Shown: piece after piece, positions 35,103-43,255 of the stretch | Position numbering within the stretch: the stretch's first letter is position 1 | Layout: the number at the start of each line of letters is the position of its first letter | DNA from: RYN-230 sp963760405 | GTDB taxonomy: Bacteria; Actinomycetota; Actinomycetes; Streptosporangiales; Streptosporangiaceae | Reading direction: 5' to 3' | DNA: 64,000 bases | Assembly (NCBI GenBank): GCA_963760405.1 | Contig: CAVXCV010000001.1 | Span: 124,001-188,000, forward strand | Program-made: the position numbers and the translations under genes | The notes under the pieces: model-generated | Told to the model about the DNA's origin: nothing | Databases searched by the model: none | Seen by the model: only the letters and a program-made list of their open reading frames with translations

Positions 35103-36089
35103 GTGGCGGTGAGTCGGCGGGGCTGGCTGATGTTCGCGGTCATGTGCGTCGTGTGGGGCATTCCCTATCTGCTGATCAAGGTCGCGGTCGGCGGGGTCAG
35201 CGTGCCCGTGGTCGTGTTCGCGCGGACCGCGCTGGGCGCCCTGGTGCTGCTCCCGCTGGCGTTGCGGTCGGGGCAGCTGGGCCAGCTGCGACGGCACTGG
35301 CGGCCACTGGTGGCGTTCGCCGCGCTGGAGATGATCGTGCCGTGGGGCCTGCTGTCCGCCGCCGAACGGCAGCTGCCCAGCTCGCTCGCGGGGCTGCTGA
35401 TCGCGGCGGTGCCGATCATCGGCGTAGTGATCGCCCGGCTCACCGGCGGCACCGAGCGGCTCAGCCTCCGGCGCTGGGCCGGGCTGATCGTCGGCCTGGC
35501 CGGTGTCGCGGTGCTGGCGGCCCCGCACCTGGCGGGCGGCAACGCCTGGCCGGTGACTGAGGTGCTGCTGGTCGCGCTGGGGTACGCGTCCGCCCCGCTC
35601 ATCGCTGCGCGGAAGCTGGCCGACGTCCCGGCCCTGCCGATGACCACCGTCTGCCTCACCCTCGCCGCGCTGGTGTACACGCCCGCGGCGATCCTGACCT
35701 GGCCGCACCACCTCCCGTCCGGCCGGGTCCTGGCCGCGCTCGCCGCGCTCGGCGTCATCTGCACAGCCCTGGCGTTCATCGTCTTCCTCGGGCTGATCAG
35801 GGAGGTCGGCACGTCGCGGGCCATGGTCTTCACCTACATCAACCCGGCCGTGGCGGTGGCCGCCGGAGTCGCCCTGCTCGGCGAGCCGTTCACCGTCACG
35901 ATCGGCGTGGCCTTCGGGCTCATCCTGGGCGGCTGCCTGCTGGCCACCGGGACCCGGCGCGATCAGCCCGCCACGGTCCCGGCCTCTCCGGCCTCTCCGG
36001 CCTCTCCGGCCTCTCCGGCCTCTCCGGCCTCTCCGGCCTCTCCAGCCGGTCGGACCGACCCGGATCAGGTCCCGGCTGACCAGGCGTAA
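35103..36089 (+). CDS. EamA/DMT-family transporter
   Basis: 328 residues with ten membrane helices arranged as two EamA repeats (about 8-140 and 150-285). Typical blocks are CVVWGIPYLLIKVAVGG and TYINPAVAVAAGVALLGEP. Family members export metabolites such as amino acids. The start is GTG 35103 or 35109, without a good ribosome site. The C-terminus is an Ala-Ser-Pro tract encoded by a perfect 9-bp tandem repeat, followed by a short acidic tail. Confidence 0.88.
   Translation: MAVSRRGWLMFAVMCVVWGIPYLLIKVAVGGVSVPVVVFARTALGALVLLPLALRSGQLGQLRRHWRPLVAFAALEMIVPWGLLSAAERQLPSSLAGLLIAAVPIIGVVIARLTGGTERLSLRRWAGLIVGLAGVAVLAAPHLAGGNAWPVTEVLLVALGYASAPLIAARKLADVPALPMTTVCLTLAALVYTPAAILTWPHHLPSGRVLAALAALGVICTALAFIVFLGLIREVGTSRAMVFTYINPAVAVAAGVALLGEPFTVTIGVAFGLILGGCLLATGTRRDQPATVPASPASPASPASPASPASPASPAGRTDPDQVPADQA
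35981..36043 (+). repeat. Seven perfect 9-bp repeats in the EamA gene
   Basis: GGCCTCTCC is repeated seven times without error at the 3' end of the transporter gene, encoding repeated Ala-Ser-Pro. The unit length keeps the frame whatever the copy number. It is a likely site of length variation between strains. Confidence 0.95.
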
Positions 36090-36122
36090 CCCCGGCCGGC
36101 CAGCCGTGGCTGCTCCGCCCGG

Positions 36123-38537
36123 TCATTCCGAGCGCAGCAGGGCCGCCGGGCGCAGCCGGCTCGCGAACAAGGCCGGCCCGGCCGCGAGGAGCACGGCGGC
36201 CGCCAGCGTTCCGGCGCAGGCCGCGGCCAGGGCCGGCCACGGGGCCAGCACGACGTCGGGGACGCCGAAGCCGGACGCGGCCAGGTCCCACGCCAGGCGG
36301 CCCGCGGCCAGGCCGAGCGGCACGCCCACGACGAGTGCGACGATCGTCACTGTCACGGCCTGCCAGGTGATGACCGCCGCGACCTGCCCGCGCCGGAAGC
36401 CGATGGCCTTGAGCGTGCCGATCTGGCGGCGCCGGCGGCCCACGCTGACCAGCAGGAAGTGCAGCAGGGTGACCGCGCCCGCCACTGCTATGGCCAGGCC
36501 GAGCAGCAGCGGCAGGTCCGCCACCTGGCCGAAATTGACCAGGCTGGTGGGCTTGACCGGCAGGGTGAACCCGGCGGCGTACCGGTGCTCCAGCTGGGCC
36601 AGGGCGGCCGCCCGGCCGGGCCCGGGGGCCAGCCGGATCAGCACGCTGTCGGGCACCACGGGGCACCCCGGCGCGCTCCGGCCGGCCGGGCAGGTAGCGG
36701 CCTGGTAGCTGCCGAAGCTCATGACGGCCCCGGTACCCAGGCCGCCGGTCGAGCCGAACTGGGGGAACACCGCGGTCCCCACCACGGTGAACGGCAGCCT
36801 GCGCGACCCGATCGTGACCGGTACCTGGCTGCCCAGGTGGTCTCCGAGCTGCCGGAGGGTGACCGTGCCGAGCGCGATCTGGCCCTGGCCGGAAGGAAAG
36901 TGGCCGGCCGTCATGACCAGCAGCACCGGGCCCTTGTCGCTGCGGCCGGCCAACGTGTCCACGGTCAGGCCGCCGATGCGCAGCGGACCTTCGATCCCGC
37001 TGCTGATCGCGCTGACCTGGTGGTCACCCAGCAATGCGCGCAGCACCGGGGTGACCGGCAGCTTGTCGTTACTGATCATGAAGTCATAGCTGACCCCGTA
37101 CAGGCGGGGCGTGCTGAGCAGGTGAGTGAGGCTGGCGCCGAACACGATGCTGCCCACGAGTGCGGCCGTGCCCACGATCGTGCCCGCGAACACGGTGACG
37201 GTGGAGATGGCTTCCCGCCCGTGTCCCCGGTCCAGCGCGCTGCGCGCGCCCACCAGCACGCTGGCCGGGGCGCCTGCCCTGGCCAGCCAGGACAGGATCC
37301 CCGGCGGCCGGGCGGCGCCCGCCAGCTGAGCCCGTGAGCCGCGGCCGCCCCGGCTGCGGGCCTGGACCAGCACGGGCCCGGCCGCCGCGGCCGTGGCCAC
37401 GGCCAGCACGGCCAGCGCGCCGGGTAGCAGCACGGCAGGATCGAACTGGACGCCCGGAGACGGCTCGGCCACCGCCGCCTCGCCCAGTGGTGACAACGGT
37501 GACAGCGCGACCGCGACCGCGACCGCGGCGGCGGCCCCGGCGGTGGCCATGACCAGGACGCGGGCCAGGCCCAGCAGGAACAGGCTGGCCGAGGGCATGC
37601 CCAGCGCCCGCAGCGCCGGGTAGTCGGCGGCGTCAGCGGCGGCCTGCCGGGCCAGGATCTGGCTGACCGCGGCCAGCCCCGCCAGGCCGGCCACCACGGC
37701 CAGCAGCCACCAGCCGTCCGCCTGCAGCTGGATCGAGCGTTCCACCAGCTGGTTCCCGCCATCCATGTTCTCCAGCTGCAAGCCGGGCTGGCTCCGGCTG
37801 AACCGGTTGATCACGGCCTGCAGGGCGGGGATGCTCGCTGAGCCATGCCGCAGCCGGACGGCCTTGATCGGGGCGGCGAGCGCACGGTTCCCGATCTGCC
37901 GCACCAGCGCCGGGCTCAGGTAGACATCGAGGGGTGAGAGGGCCACGGGCGGGAAGTCGCCCACCGAGGCCTCGATGCCCACCACCCGGACCGTCGCCGC
38001 CGGGCCCGCGGGCGCCGGCGGGAGCTGCCCCAGCCCGGAGAACAGGGCACCCGCCTGCCCGGGGGCATAGAACTCCAGGTGCAGGACGGAGCCCAGGTGA
38101 ACCCCGAATCCCGGGTCGAACGCGACCATCGCCTCGCCCGGGCGGCGCGGGTCGGGCAACCGCCCGGCGAGGATCTTCGGCCGGTTGACGGACCGGTCCA
38201 GGCCGGTCCCGGCCGACCCCTCCACCGTGATGTCAGAGGTTGCCTGCCTGTGGCTGCGCAGCATCGCGGGCAGGTAGGTGACGTCAGCGGACGCGGTCAC
38301 CAGCGGCAGCCGGCTCACCGCCGCCACCACCGGGCTGGGGCCACGGGTGTCAAAAAACGTGGCGTCCATCCCGCGCGTGGCCGCGATGAACCGCGGATAG
38401 GCGCTGGCTGTCCGGTACCCGGCCGCGACCAGGCCCAGCACGATCCCGCCGACCACCGCGATCAGGAGCGCGACCGCTCCCCATGAGCGCCACCGCTGCC
38501 GGGCCTCGGCCCGCAGCGCCAGCCGCACCGCACCCAT
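36123..38537 (-). CDS. FtsX-like ABC transporter permease
   Basis: 804 residues from ATG 38537, with GGGAGA upstream; the longer frame to 38642 is not needed. There is one N-terminal helix (about 20-42), a large extracytoplasmic domain, then three helices (about 270-385), a linker, a second external domain and a final three-helix FtsX block (SVGRRRRQIGTLKAIGFRRGQ, the characteristic motif). This is the MacB/LolCDE-like permease type. No ATPase gene lies on either side, so its partner must be elsewhere. Confidence 0.87.
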   Translation of the reverse strand: MGAVRLALRAEARQRWRSWGAVALLIAVVGGIVLGLVAAGYRTASAYPRFIAATRGMDATFFDTRGPSPVVAAVSRLPLVTASADVTYLPAMLRSHRQATSDITVEGSAGTGLDRSVNRPKILAGRLPDPRRPGEAMVAFDPGFGVHLGSVLHLEFYAPGQAGALFSGLGQLPPAPAGPAATVRVVGIEASVGDFPPVALSPLDVYLSPALVRQIGNRALAAPIKAVRLRHGSASIPALQAVINRFSRSQPGLQLENMDGGNQLVERSIQLQADGWWLLAVVAGLAGLAAVSQILARQAAADAADYPALRALGMPSASLFLLGLARVLVMATAGAAAAVAVAVALSPLSPLGEAAVAEPSPGVQFDPAVLLPGALAVLAVATAAAAGPVLVQARSRGGRGSRAQLAGAARPPGILSWLARAGAPASVLVGARSALDRGHGREAISTVTVFAGTIVGTAALVGSIVFGASLTHLLSTPRLYGVSYDFMISNDKLPVTPVLRALLGDHQVSAISSGIEGPLRIGGLTVDTLAGRSDKGPVLLVMTAGHFPSGQGQIALGTVTLRQLGDHLGSQVPVTIGSRRLPFTVVGTAVFPQFGSTGGLGTGAVMSFGSYQAATCPAGRSAPGCPVVPDSVLIRLAPGPGRAAALAQLEHRYAAGFTLPVKPTSLVNFGQVADLPLLLGLAIAVAGAVTLLHFLLVSVGRRRRQIGTLKAIGFRRGQVAAVITWQAVTVTIVALVVGVPLGLAAGRLAWDLAASGFGVPDVVLAPWPALAAACAGTLAAAVLLAAGPALFASRLRPAALLRSE

Positions 38538-38674
38538 GCGCGTCTCCCTACCGGCCTGTTGGCCAGAAGCATGCCGCGCGGGCCCGGCGCCGCCAAGGGC
38601 ACCAGCCTGCCCGCTGGCCGGAGGGCTAACACCACCGGGCACGGCTGGTGTATCTGCCGGGGAGCCGGCCTGCT

Positions 38675-38824
38675 CAGGACAGGCAGGCCGGCGGTGAAGT
38701 CGGCTACGCCACCGCCTGGCTGGAATACCGGCTGCGCGGCAGCGCCACCGCGGCCGGCGCCTTCACCGGCGCCCACCCCGAGCTGGTGGCCAACACCAAC
38801 TGGCCCGGCAGCGCCGTCAAGTAA
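38675..38824 (+). pseudogene. C-terminal fragment of an alpha/beta hydrolase
   Basis: An open frame without a start reads GGEVGYATAWLEYRLRG, then AFTGAHPELVANTNWPG and SAVK before TAA 38822. This resembles the C-terminal end of dienelactone-hydrolase or cutinase-like alpha/beta hydrolases from actinobacteria (family from memory). No nucleophile motif or N-terminal part is present upstream; the fragment begins shortly after a GC-rich junction. It is a deletion remnant. Confidence 0.5.
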
Positions 38825-38863
38825 GGGCCGGGCATATAGCCGGGGCCGGTAGCCGTGCCGGAC

Positions 38864-38934
38864 GGCTGAACTGGCCCATTGGTTCAGCCTGGCGGCTGAA
38901 CTAGCCCATTGGTTCAGCCTGGCGGCTGAACTAG
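38864..38934. repeat. Tandem 30-bp hairpin repeats across the prpE stop
   Basis: Two and a third copies of a 30-base unit occur. Each full copy forms a hairpin, with GGCTGAAC and GTTCAGCC around a 10-base loop (38864-38889 and 38894-38919). The second copy and the third partial copy encode the last codons and stop of the minus-strand acyl-CoA synthetase. The array probably serves as its terminator. Confidence 0.8.
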
Positions 38935-40794
38935 GACGTCGTGCAGCCGGTCGAGCACGCCCGCGTCCTCGATGGTGGACGGCACTGGCTCAGCTACGCC
39001 GTCCGCGATGTTGCGCATCGTCCGGCGGAGGATCTTCCCGGACCGGGTCTTCGGCAGCGCGTCCACCACCCGGACGTCGCGCAGCGCGGCGACCGCGCCG
39101 ATCTGCTCGCGGATCGCGGCCACCAGCTCGGCCCGCACGGTCGCCTCGTCCGTCTCAACGCCGGCCTTGAGCACCACGAAGCCGCGGGGGACCTGGCCCT
39201 TCAGGCTGTCATGCACACCGATCACCGCGCATTCGGCCACCGCGGGGTGCGCGGCCAGCACCGCCTCCATCGACCCGGTGGACAGCCGGTGCCCCGCCAC
39301 GTTGATCACGTCGTCGGTGCGCCCCATCACATAGACGTAGCCGTCCTCGTCCCGGTACCCGCCGTCACCGGTCAGGTAGTAGCCAGGATGCTCGGTCAGG
39401 TAGGACTGCACGTAGCGCTCATCGTCCTGCCACAGGGTGGGCAGTGCCCCGGGCGGCAGCGGCAGCTTCAGGCAGATCGCCCCTTCCGTGCCCTCAGGCA
39501 GCTCCCGGCCGCTGACGTCGAGCACCCGCACGTCCCAGCCTGGCATCGGCACGGTCGGCGAGCCCGGCTTGATCGGCAGCGCCTCGACGCCGCGCGGGTT
39601 ACCCGCGATGGCCCAGCCGGTCTCGGTCTGCCACCAGTGGTCCACCACCGGCACGCGGAGCACCTTCGTCGCCCAGTGATAGGTCTCCGGGTCGAGCCGC
39701 TCCCCGGCGAGGTACAGCGACTCGAACCGGCTCAAGTCGTAATTGGCCAGCTCCCGGGCGTCCGGGTCGACCTTCTTGATGGCCCGGAACGCGGTCGGCG
39801 CGGTGAACAGCGACTTGGCCCCGTGCTCGGAGATGACCCGCCAGAACGCGCCCGCGTCCGGCGTGCCCACCGGCTTGCCCTCGTACAGGATCGAGGTGGC
39901 CCCGGCCAGCAGCGGAGCATAGACGATGTAGGAGTGCCCGACCACCCAGCCCACGTCCGAGGCACACCACCACACGTCCCCGGCCCGGATGTCGTACAGG
40001 CCGCCCATGGTCCAGGCCAGCGCGACCGCGTGGCCACCGTTGTCGCGCACCACGCCCTTGGGCTTCCCGGTGGTCCCCGACGTGTACAGGATGTAGAGCG
40101 GGTCAGTGGCCGCGACCTCGACCGGGCCGGCCGGCGCCGCCCCGGCCATGACCTGGTTCCAGTCCAGGTCCCGGTCGCCCAGCTGGGCCACGGCCTGCGG
40201 CCGCTGGAACACGACCACATGGTCCGGGGTGTGACTGGACAACTCGATGGCCCGGTCCACGATCGGCTTGTACTCGATGACCCGGGCCGGCTCGATGCCG
40301 CACGAGGCGCACACCACGACCTTGGGCTTGGCGTCGTCGATCCGCACCGCCAGCTCGGGCGGGGCGAACCCGCCGAACACGACCGAGTGCACCGCGCCGA
40401 GCCGGGCGCAGGCGAGCATGGTGATCGCGGCCTGCGGGATCATCGGCAGGTAGACGATCACCCGGTCGCCCGGGCCCACGCCGAGGCCGCGGAGCATCCC
40501 GGCGCACCGGGCCACTTCATCGGTGAGCTCGGCGTAGCTGTACCGGGCCTGGGCTGAGGTGACCGCGGAGTCCCAGATCAGCGCGGTCCGCTCGCCGTTG
40601 CCCGCCTCGACGTGCCGGTCCAGCGCGTTGTAGCAGGTGTTCAGCCTGGCTCCGGGAAACCAGCGGAAGAACGGCTCAGCGGACGCGTCCAGCGCCCGGG
40701 TCGGCGGCTCCGCCCAGTCGATCGCCCGGGCGGCCTCCAGCCAGAAACCTTCCGGGTCCGCCAGGCTCCGTCGGTGCAGCTCGGCATAGCTCAT
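38914..40794 (-). CDS. prpE: Propionyl-/acetyl-CoA synthetase
   Basis: 626 residues from MSYAELHRRS (ATG 40794; an ATG at 40806 adds four). The AMP-forming motifs are complete: P-loop ILYTSGTTGKPKGVV, WWQTETGW, YLTGDGGYRDEDGYVYVMGR and the acetylation-regulated Lys in PKTRSGKILRRTMR. Residue pattern and length suit PrpE or an Acs of the same family. It makes propionyl- or acetyl-CoA from the free acid. Tandem hairpins overlap its stop. Confidence 0.9.
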   Translation of the reverse strand: MSYAELHRRSLADPEGFWLEAARAIDWAEPPTRALDASAEPFFRWFPGARLNTCYNALDRHVEAGNGERTALIWDSAVTSAQARYSYAELTDEVARCAGMLRGLGVGPGDRVIVYLPMIPQAAITMLACARLGAVHSVVFGGFAPPELAVRIDDAKPKVVVCASCGIEPARVIEYKPIVDRAIELSSHTPDHVVVFQRPQAVAQLGDRDLDWNQVMAGAAPAGPVEVAATDPLYILYTSGTTGKPKGVVRDNGGHAVALAWTMGGLYDIRAGDVWWCASDVGWVVGHSYIVYAPLLAGATSILYEGKPVGTPDAGAFWRVISEHGAKSLFTAPTAFRAIKKVDPDARELANYDLSRFESLYLAGERLDPETYHWATKVLRVPVVDHWWQTETGWAIAGNPRGVEALPIKPGSPTVPMPGWDVRVLDVSGRELPEGTEGAICLKLPLPPGALPTLWQDDERYVQSYLTEHPGYYLTGDGGYRDEDGYVYVMGRTDDVINVAGHRLSTGSMEAVLAAHPAVAECAVIGVHDSLKGQVPRGFVVLKAGVETDEATVRAELVAAIREQIGAVAALRDVRVVDALPKTRSGKILRRTMRNIADGVAEPVPSTIEDAGVLDRLHDVLVQPPG

Positions 40795-40802
40795 GCCTGC
40801 CA

Positions 40803-41215
40803 TCATGCCTCACCCGGGATCGCCAGCAGCTCTGCCAGATGCCGGTCGATCTGCGGCATGTAGGTGGGCGCGACGCCGAACAGCGCCAGGTGGCCGAGCA
40901 AATCTTCAACGATGCGTAGTTCGCTGCCTTTGATCATCGCCTGTTCCGCGGCGCAGTCCCGGACTGGGAAGAGCAGGTCCTCGTCGATCGGCAGGACAAA
41001 GGTCTTGGCCGTGATCCGGCCCAGCGCGGTGAGGTCGGCGGCCTCCTTGGCGATCAGCGGTATGGCCTGCACCGCGCTGGCCCCGGTGCCGATGACGCCG
41101 ACGCGCTGGCCGGTGAAGTCCACTCCCTCGTGCGGCCACAGGCCGGTGTAATAGGACTCGCCGCGGAACGAGTCGATGCCGGGGAACCCCGGGGTGTTCC
41201 AGGCGGCGTCCCGGC
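40803..41215 (-). pseudogene. Chimeric remnant: monooxygenase fragment joined to a hydrolase C-terminus
   Basis: No start belongs to this frame. It begins with WNTPGFPGIDSFRGESYYTG and WPHEGVDFTGQRVGVIGTGA, a middle part of Baeyer-Villiger flavin monooxygenases including the second GxGxxA motif. After ADLTALG it becomes RITAKTFVLPIDEDLLFPVR and LGHLALFGVAPTYMPQIDRH, which resembles the C-terminus of homoserine-acetyltransferase-like alpha/beta hydrolases, with Asp and His of the triad. An in-frame deletion joining two former neighbours explains this. It sits between a TetR gene and prpE. Confidence 0.6.
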
Positions 41216-41218
41216 GCG

Positions 41219-41968
41219 TCAACTGGTCAGCTCGGCGATCACCTGCTCGATTTCCTGGTCGAACACAGCGCCTGGGTCGCTGACCATCTGGCCCAGGTGA
41301 CCCTGGATCTCCAGCGTGGTGAGGCCGTGGATTCGCGCCCAGATCCGGACGGCGGTGACAAAGGCATGCTCGTCCGCGCCGGTCCGCCGGAGCACGGCCT
41401 GCCAGCGTCCGCTGGGCCCGGCCTGGCCTGGGGCGGCCTGACCTGGGGCGGCCTGACCTGGGGCGGCCTGGCCTGGCGGTGGGTCGCGGGGCTGGCCAGG
41501 CTCCGGCCGGATGGCAGTGATGACGCTGATCAGCGGGAACAGCCCACGGGCCGCGGCCGCGCCGGTGGCCTCCTCGGGCGCGGCATAGCCGGGCACGGGT
41601 GTGCCGAACATCAGGTCGTACAGGCCGCGGTGGCCGAGCGCCCAGGCCCGGTAGGCATGGCCGTAGGCCCGGAGCAGGTCCGCGGCTGACCTGCTGGCCT
41701 GGCCGCCGGGAGACGTGACGGCCGCCAGCGTGCCGGCCAGGTCGTTGTAGCCGTCCACCAGCAACTCGGTGAGCAGGGCGTCGCGCGAGTCGAAGTACCG
41801 GTACAGCGACGGGCCCGCCATGCCCAGGCTCTTGGCCAGCGCGTTCAGCGACAGGCTGCCCGCCCCGCCGCCCTCGGTGATCTGCTGCACCGCGGCCTGC
41901 TTGATGTCGGCGAGGGTCTGCTGCCGCAGTCGCTGGCGACGTGACAGCGGCGCGGTGGAGGACGTCAT
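41219..41968 (-). CDS. TetR-family regulator with a Pro-Gly-Gln-Ala linker
   Basis: 249 residues from MTSSTAPLSRRQ. The helix-turn-helix is LSLNALAKSLGMAGPSLYRYF. The C-terminal domain has YRAWALGHRGLYDLMFGTPV, the WHG-type TetR C-terminus. A tandem repeat of 15 bases encodes PGQAA four times between the two ligand-domain halves and may vary in length. It is divergent from the SDR gene at 42050 and probably controls it; the former monooxygenase downstream is now a remnant. Confidence 0.9.
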   Translation of the reverse strand: MTSSTAPLSRRQRLRQQTLADIKQAAVQQITEGGGAGSLSLNALAKSLGMAGPSLYRYFDSRDALLTELLVDGYNDLAGTLAAVTSPGGQASRSAADLLRAYGHAYRAWALGHRGLYDLMFGTPVPGYAAPEEATGAAAARGLFPLISVITAIRPEPGQPRDPPPGQAAPGQAAPGQAAPGQAGPSGRWQAVLRRTGADEHAFVTAVRIWARIHGLTTLEIQGHLGQMVSDPGAVFDQEIEQVIAELTS

Positions 41969-42007
41969 CCCGATAGCTTGACATCCCGGCCAAACTGCTA
42001 GAGGCTC

Positions 42008-42031
42008 TTGCATAGCAATAGGTTATAGCAA
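42008..42031. promoter_or_regulatory. Operator-like site between TetR and SDR genes
   Basis: TTGCATAGCAA (42008-42018) is a small palindrome, and ATAGCAA recurs 13 bases later at 42025-42031. The stretch is AT-rich and lies in the divergent promoter region. A TetR site is likely by position. Confidence 0.4.
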
Positions 42032-42049
42032 ATTGTCCAGGAGGAAGCC

Positions 42050-43069
42050 ATGAGCACTCACTCCCGCTCCATCCCGGCCCCCGGCACAGGCAGCCGTTCC
42101 CGGCAGAACGTGGCTGAGCATGTGGTCTTCGGGGCCGGCGCTGTCGGGCTCGCCCTGGTCGACGTGCTGCTCGCTCGCGGCCTGACCTCAGCCGAGGTGC
42201 GCGTCGTCAGCCGCAGCGGGCACGCCGCGCTGCCGGCTGACGTGCAGATCATCGGCGGGGATGTGCGCGACCCCGGGTTCGCCCGGCAGGCCGCCGCTGG
42301 TGCGCGTGTGGTCTACCAGGTTCTCAACGCGCCGTATCACCGGTGGGCCCAGGAATTCCCGGGCTTGCAGCGCAGCGTGATCGATGCCGCGGCAGCAGCC
42401 GGAGCGCGGCTGGTGACGCTGGAGAACGTCTACGCCTACGGCGCCCCGGCGGCACGTCCCGATGGCAGCACCACGCCGTTCACCGAAGACAGCCTGCTCA
42501 CCGCGCACACCCGCAAGGGCACGGTGCGGGCGCAGATGCACGCCGAGCTGATGGCCGCGCACGCGGCCGGGCAGGTCGAGGTCACCGTCGGGCGGGCCGC
42601 GGACTACTTCGGGCCGCGGGGCGGCAGGCAAGCGGTCAACCTGGGTGACCAGGCGATGCGCGCGGCGCTGGCCGGCCGCCCAGCCCAGGTGCTCGGCGAC
42701 CCCGGCCAGCCGCACACCTATACCTACCTGCCCGACATCGCCGCCGGGCTGGCCCTCCTCGCCGAGCACCCCGACGCCCCGGGCCGGGTCTGGCACCTGC
42801 CGAACGACCCGCAGACCCGCACCACCCGGGAGCTGCTCGACATCACCTACCGCCTGGCCGGCCAGGCCCGCGCCCGGCTGCGCCGCGTGCCAGTGCCGGT
42901 CCTGCGCGCCGCCGGGCTGATCAACCCCGCGGCCCGGGAAACGATCGAGATGCTCTACGAGTTCGACCGGCCCTTCATCGTGGACAGCTCCCGCATCACC
43001 ACAGTGCTCGGCGCCCGGTACACCCCACTCGAGCAGGCCCTCAGCGCCACCCTCGACACCTACCGCTAA
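42050..43069 (+). CDS. NAD(P)-dependent SDR/epimerase-like protein
   Basis: 339 residues with AGGAGGAAG before ATG 42050. The dinucleotide-binding motif is VVFGAGAVGLALVDVL (GxGxxG type), but the usual YxxxK is not obvious. VYAYGAPAARPDG and VGRAADYFGPRGGRQ are typical of atypical extended SDRs. The first 22 residues precede the fold and may be dispensable. Likely an oxidoreductase induced through the divergent TetR regulator. Confidence 0.85.
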   Translation: MSTHSRSIPAPGTGSRSRQNVAEHVVFGAGAVGLALVDVLLARGLTSAEVRVVSRSGHAALPADVQIIGGDVRDPGFARQAAAGARVVYQVLNAPYHRWAQEFPGLQRSVIDAAAAAGARLVTLENVYAYGAPAARPDGSTTPFTEDSLLTAHTRKGTVRAQMHAELMAAHAAGQVEVTVGRAADYFGPRGGRQAVNLGDQAMRAALAGRPAQVLGDPGQPHTYTYLPDIAAGLALLAEHPDAPGRVWHLPNDPQTRTTRELLDITYRLAGQARARLRRVPVPVLRAAGLINPAARETIEMLYEFDRPFIVDSSRITTVLGARYTPLEQALSATLDTYR

Positions 43070-43156
43070 CCGCAGCCCGCATCCGGAGCCCAGCCGCCGC
43101 GGCCGGGGTTAAGGGGACGTGACTGAGGGCAGTAAGCCCCTCTGACGGGAGGCCCG

Positions 43157-43255
43157 TTGACGCTCGCCGCGGTCACTCAGCAAGTCCGGTCGTACGGCTA
43201 CTGGACAGTTCCTGCCGCTCTGCCGAATGGCCAGGAGCGGCATGAAGGTCACTGA
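43157..43255 (+). CDS. Possible 32-codon ORF overlapping dprA
   Basis: TTG 43157 follows GGGAGG at a good distance. The peptide (TLAAVTQQVRSYGYWTVPAA onward) ends at TGA 43253, 11 bases into the dprA-like gene, so it could couple translation. No family is recognised, and its length gives little statistical support. Confidence 0.3.
   Translation: MTLAAVTQQVRSYGYWTVPAALPNGQERHEGH

Noticed and set aside
38941..40557. 538-codon + strand frame
   Set aside because: Antisense to prpE; His/Arg/Pro-rich with no domain.
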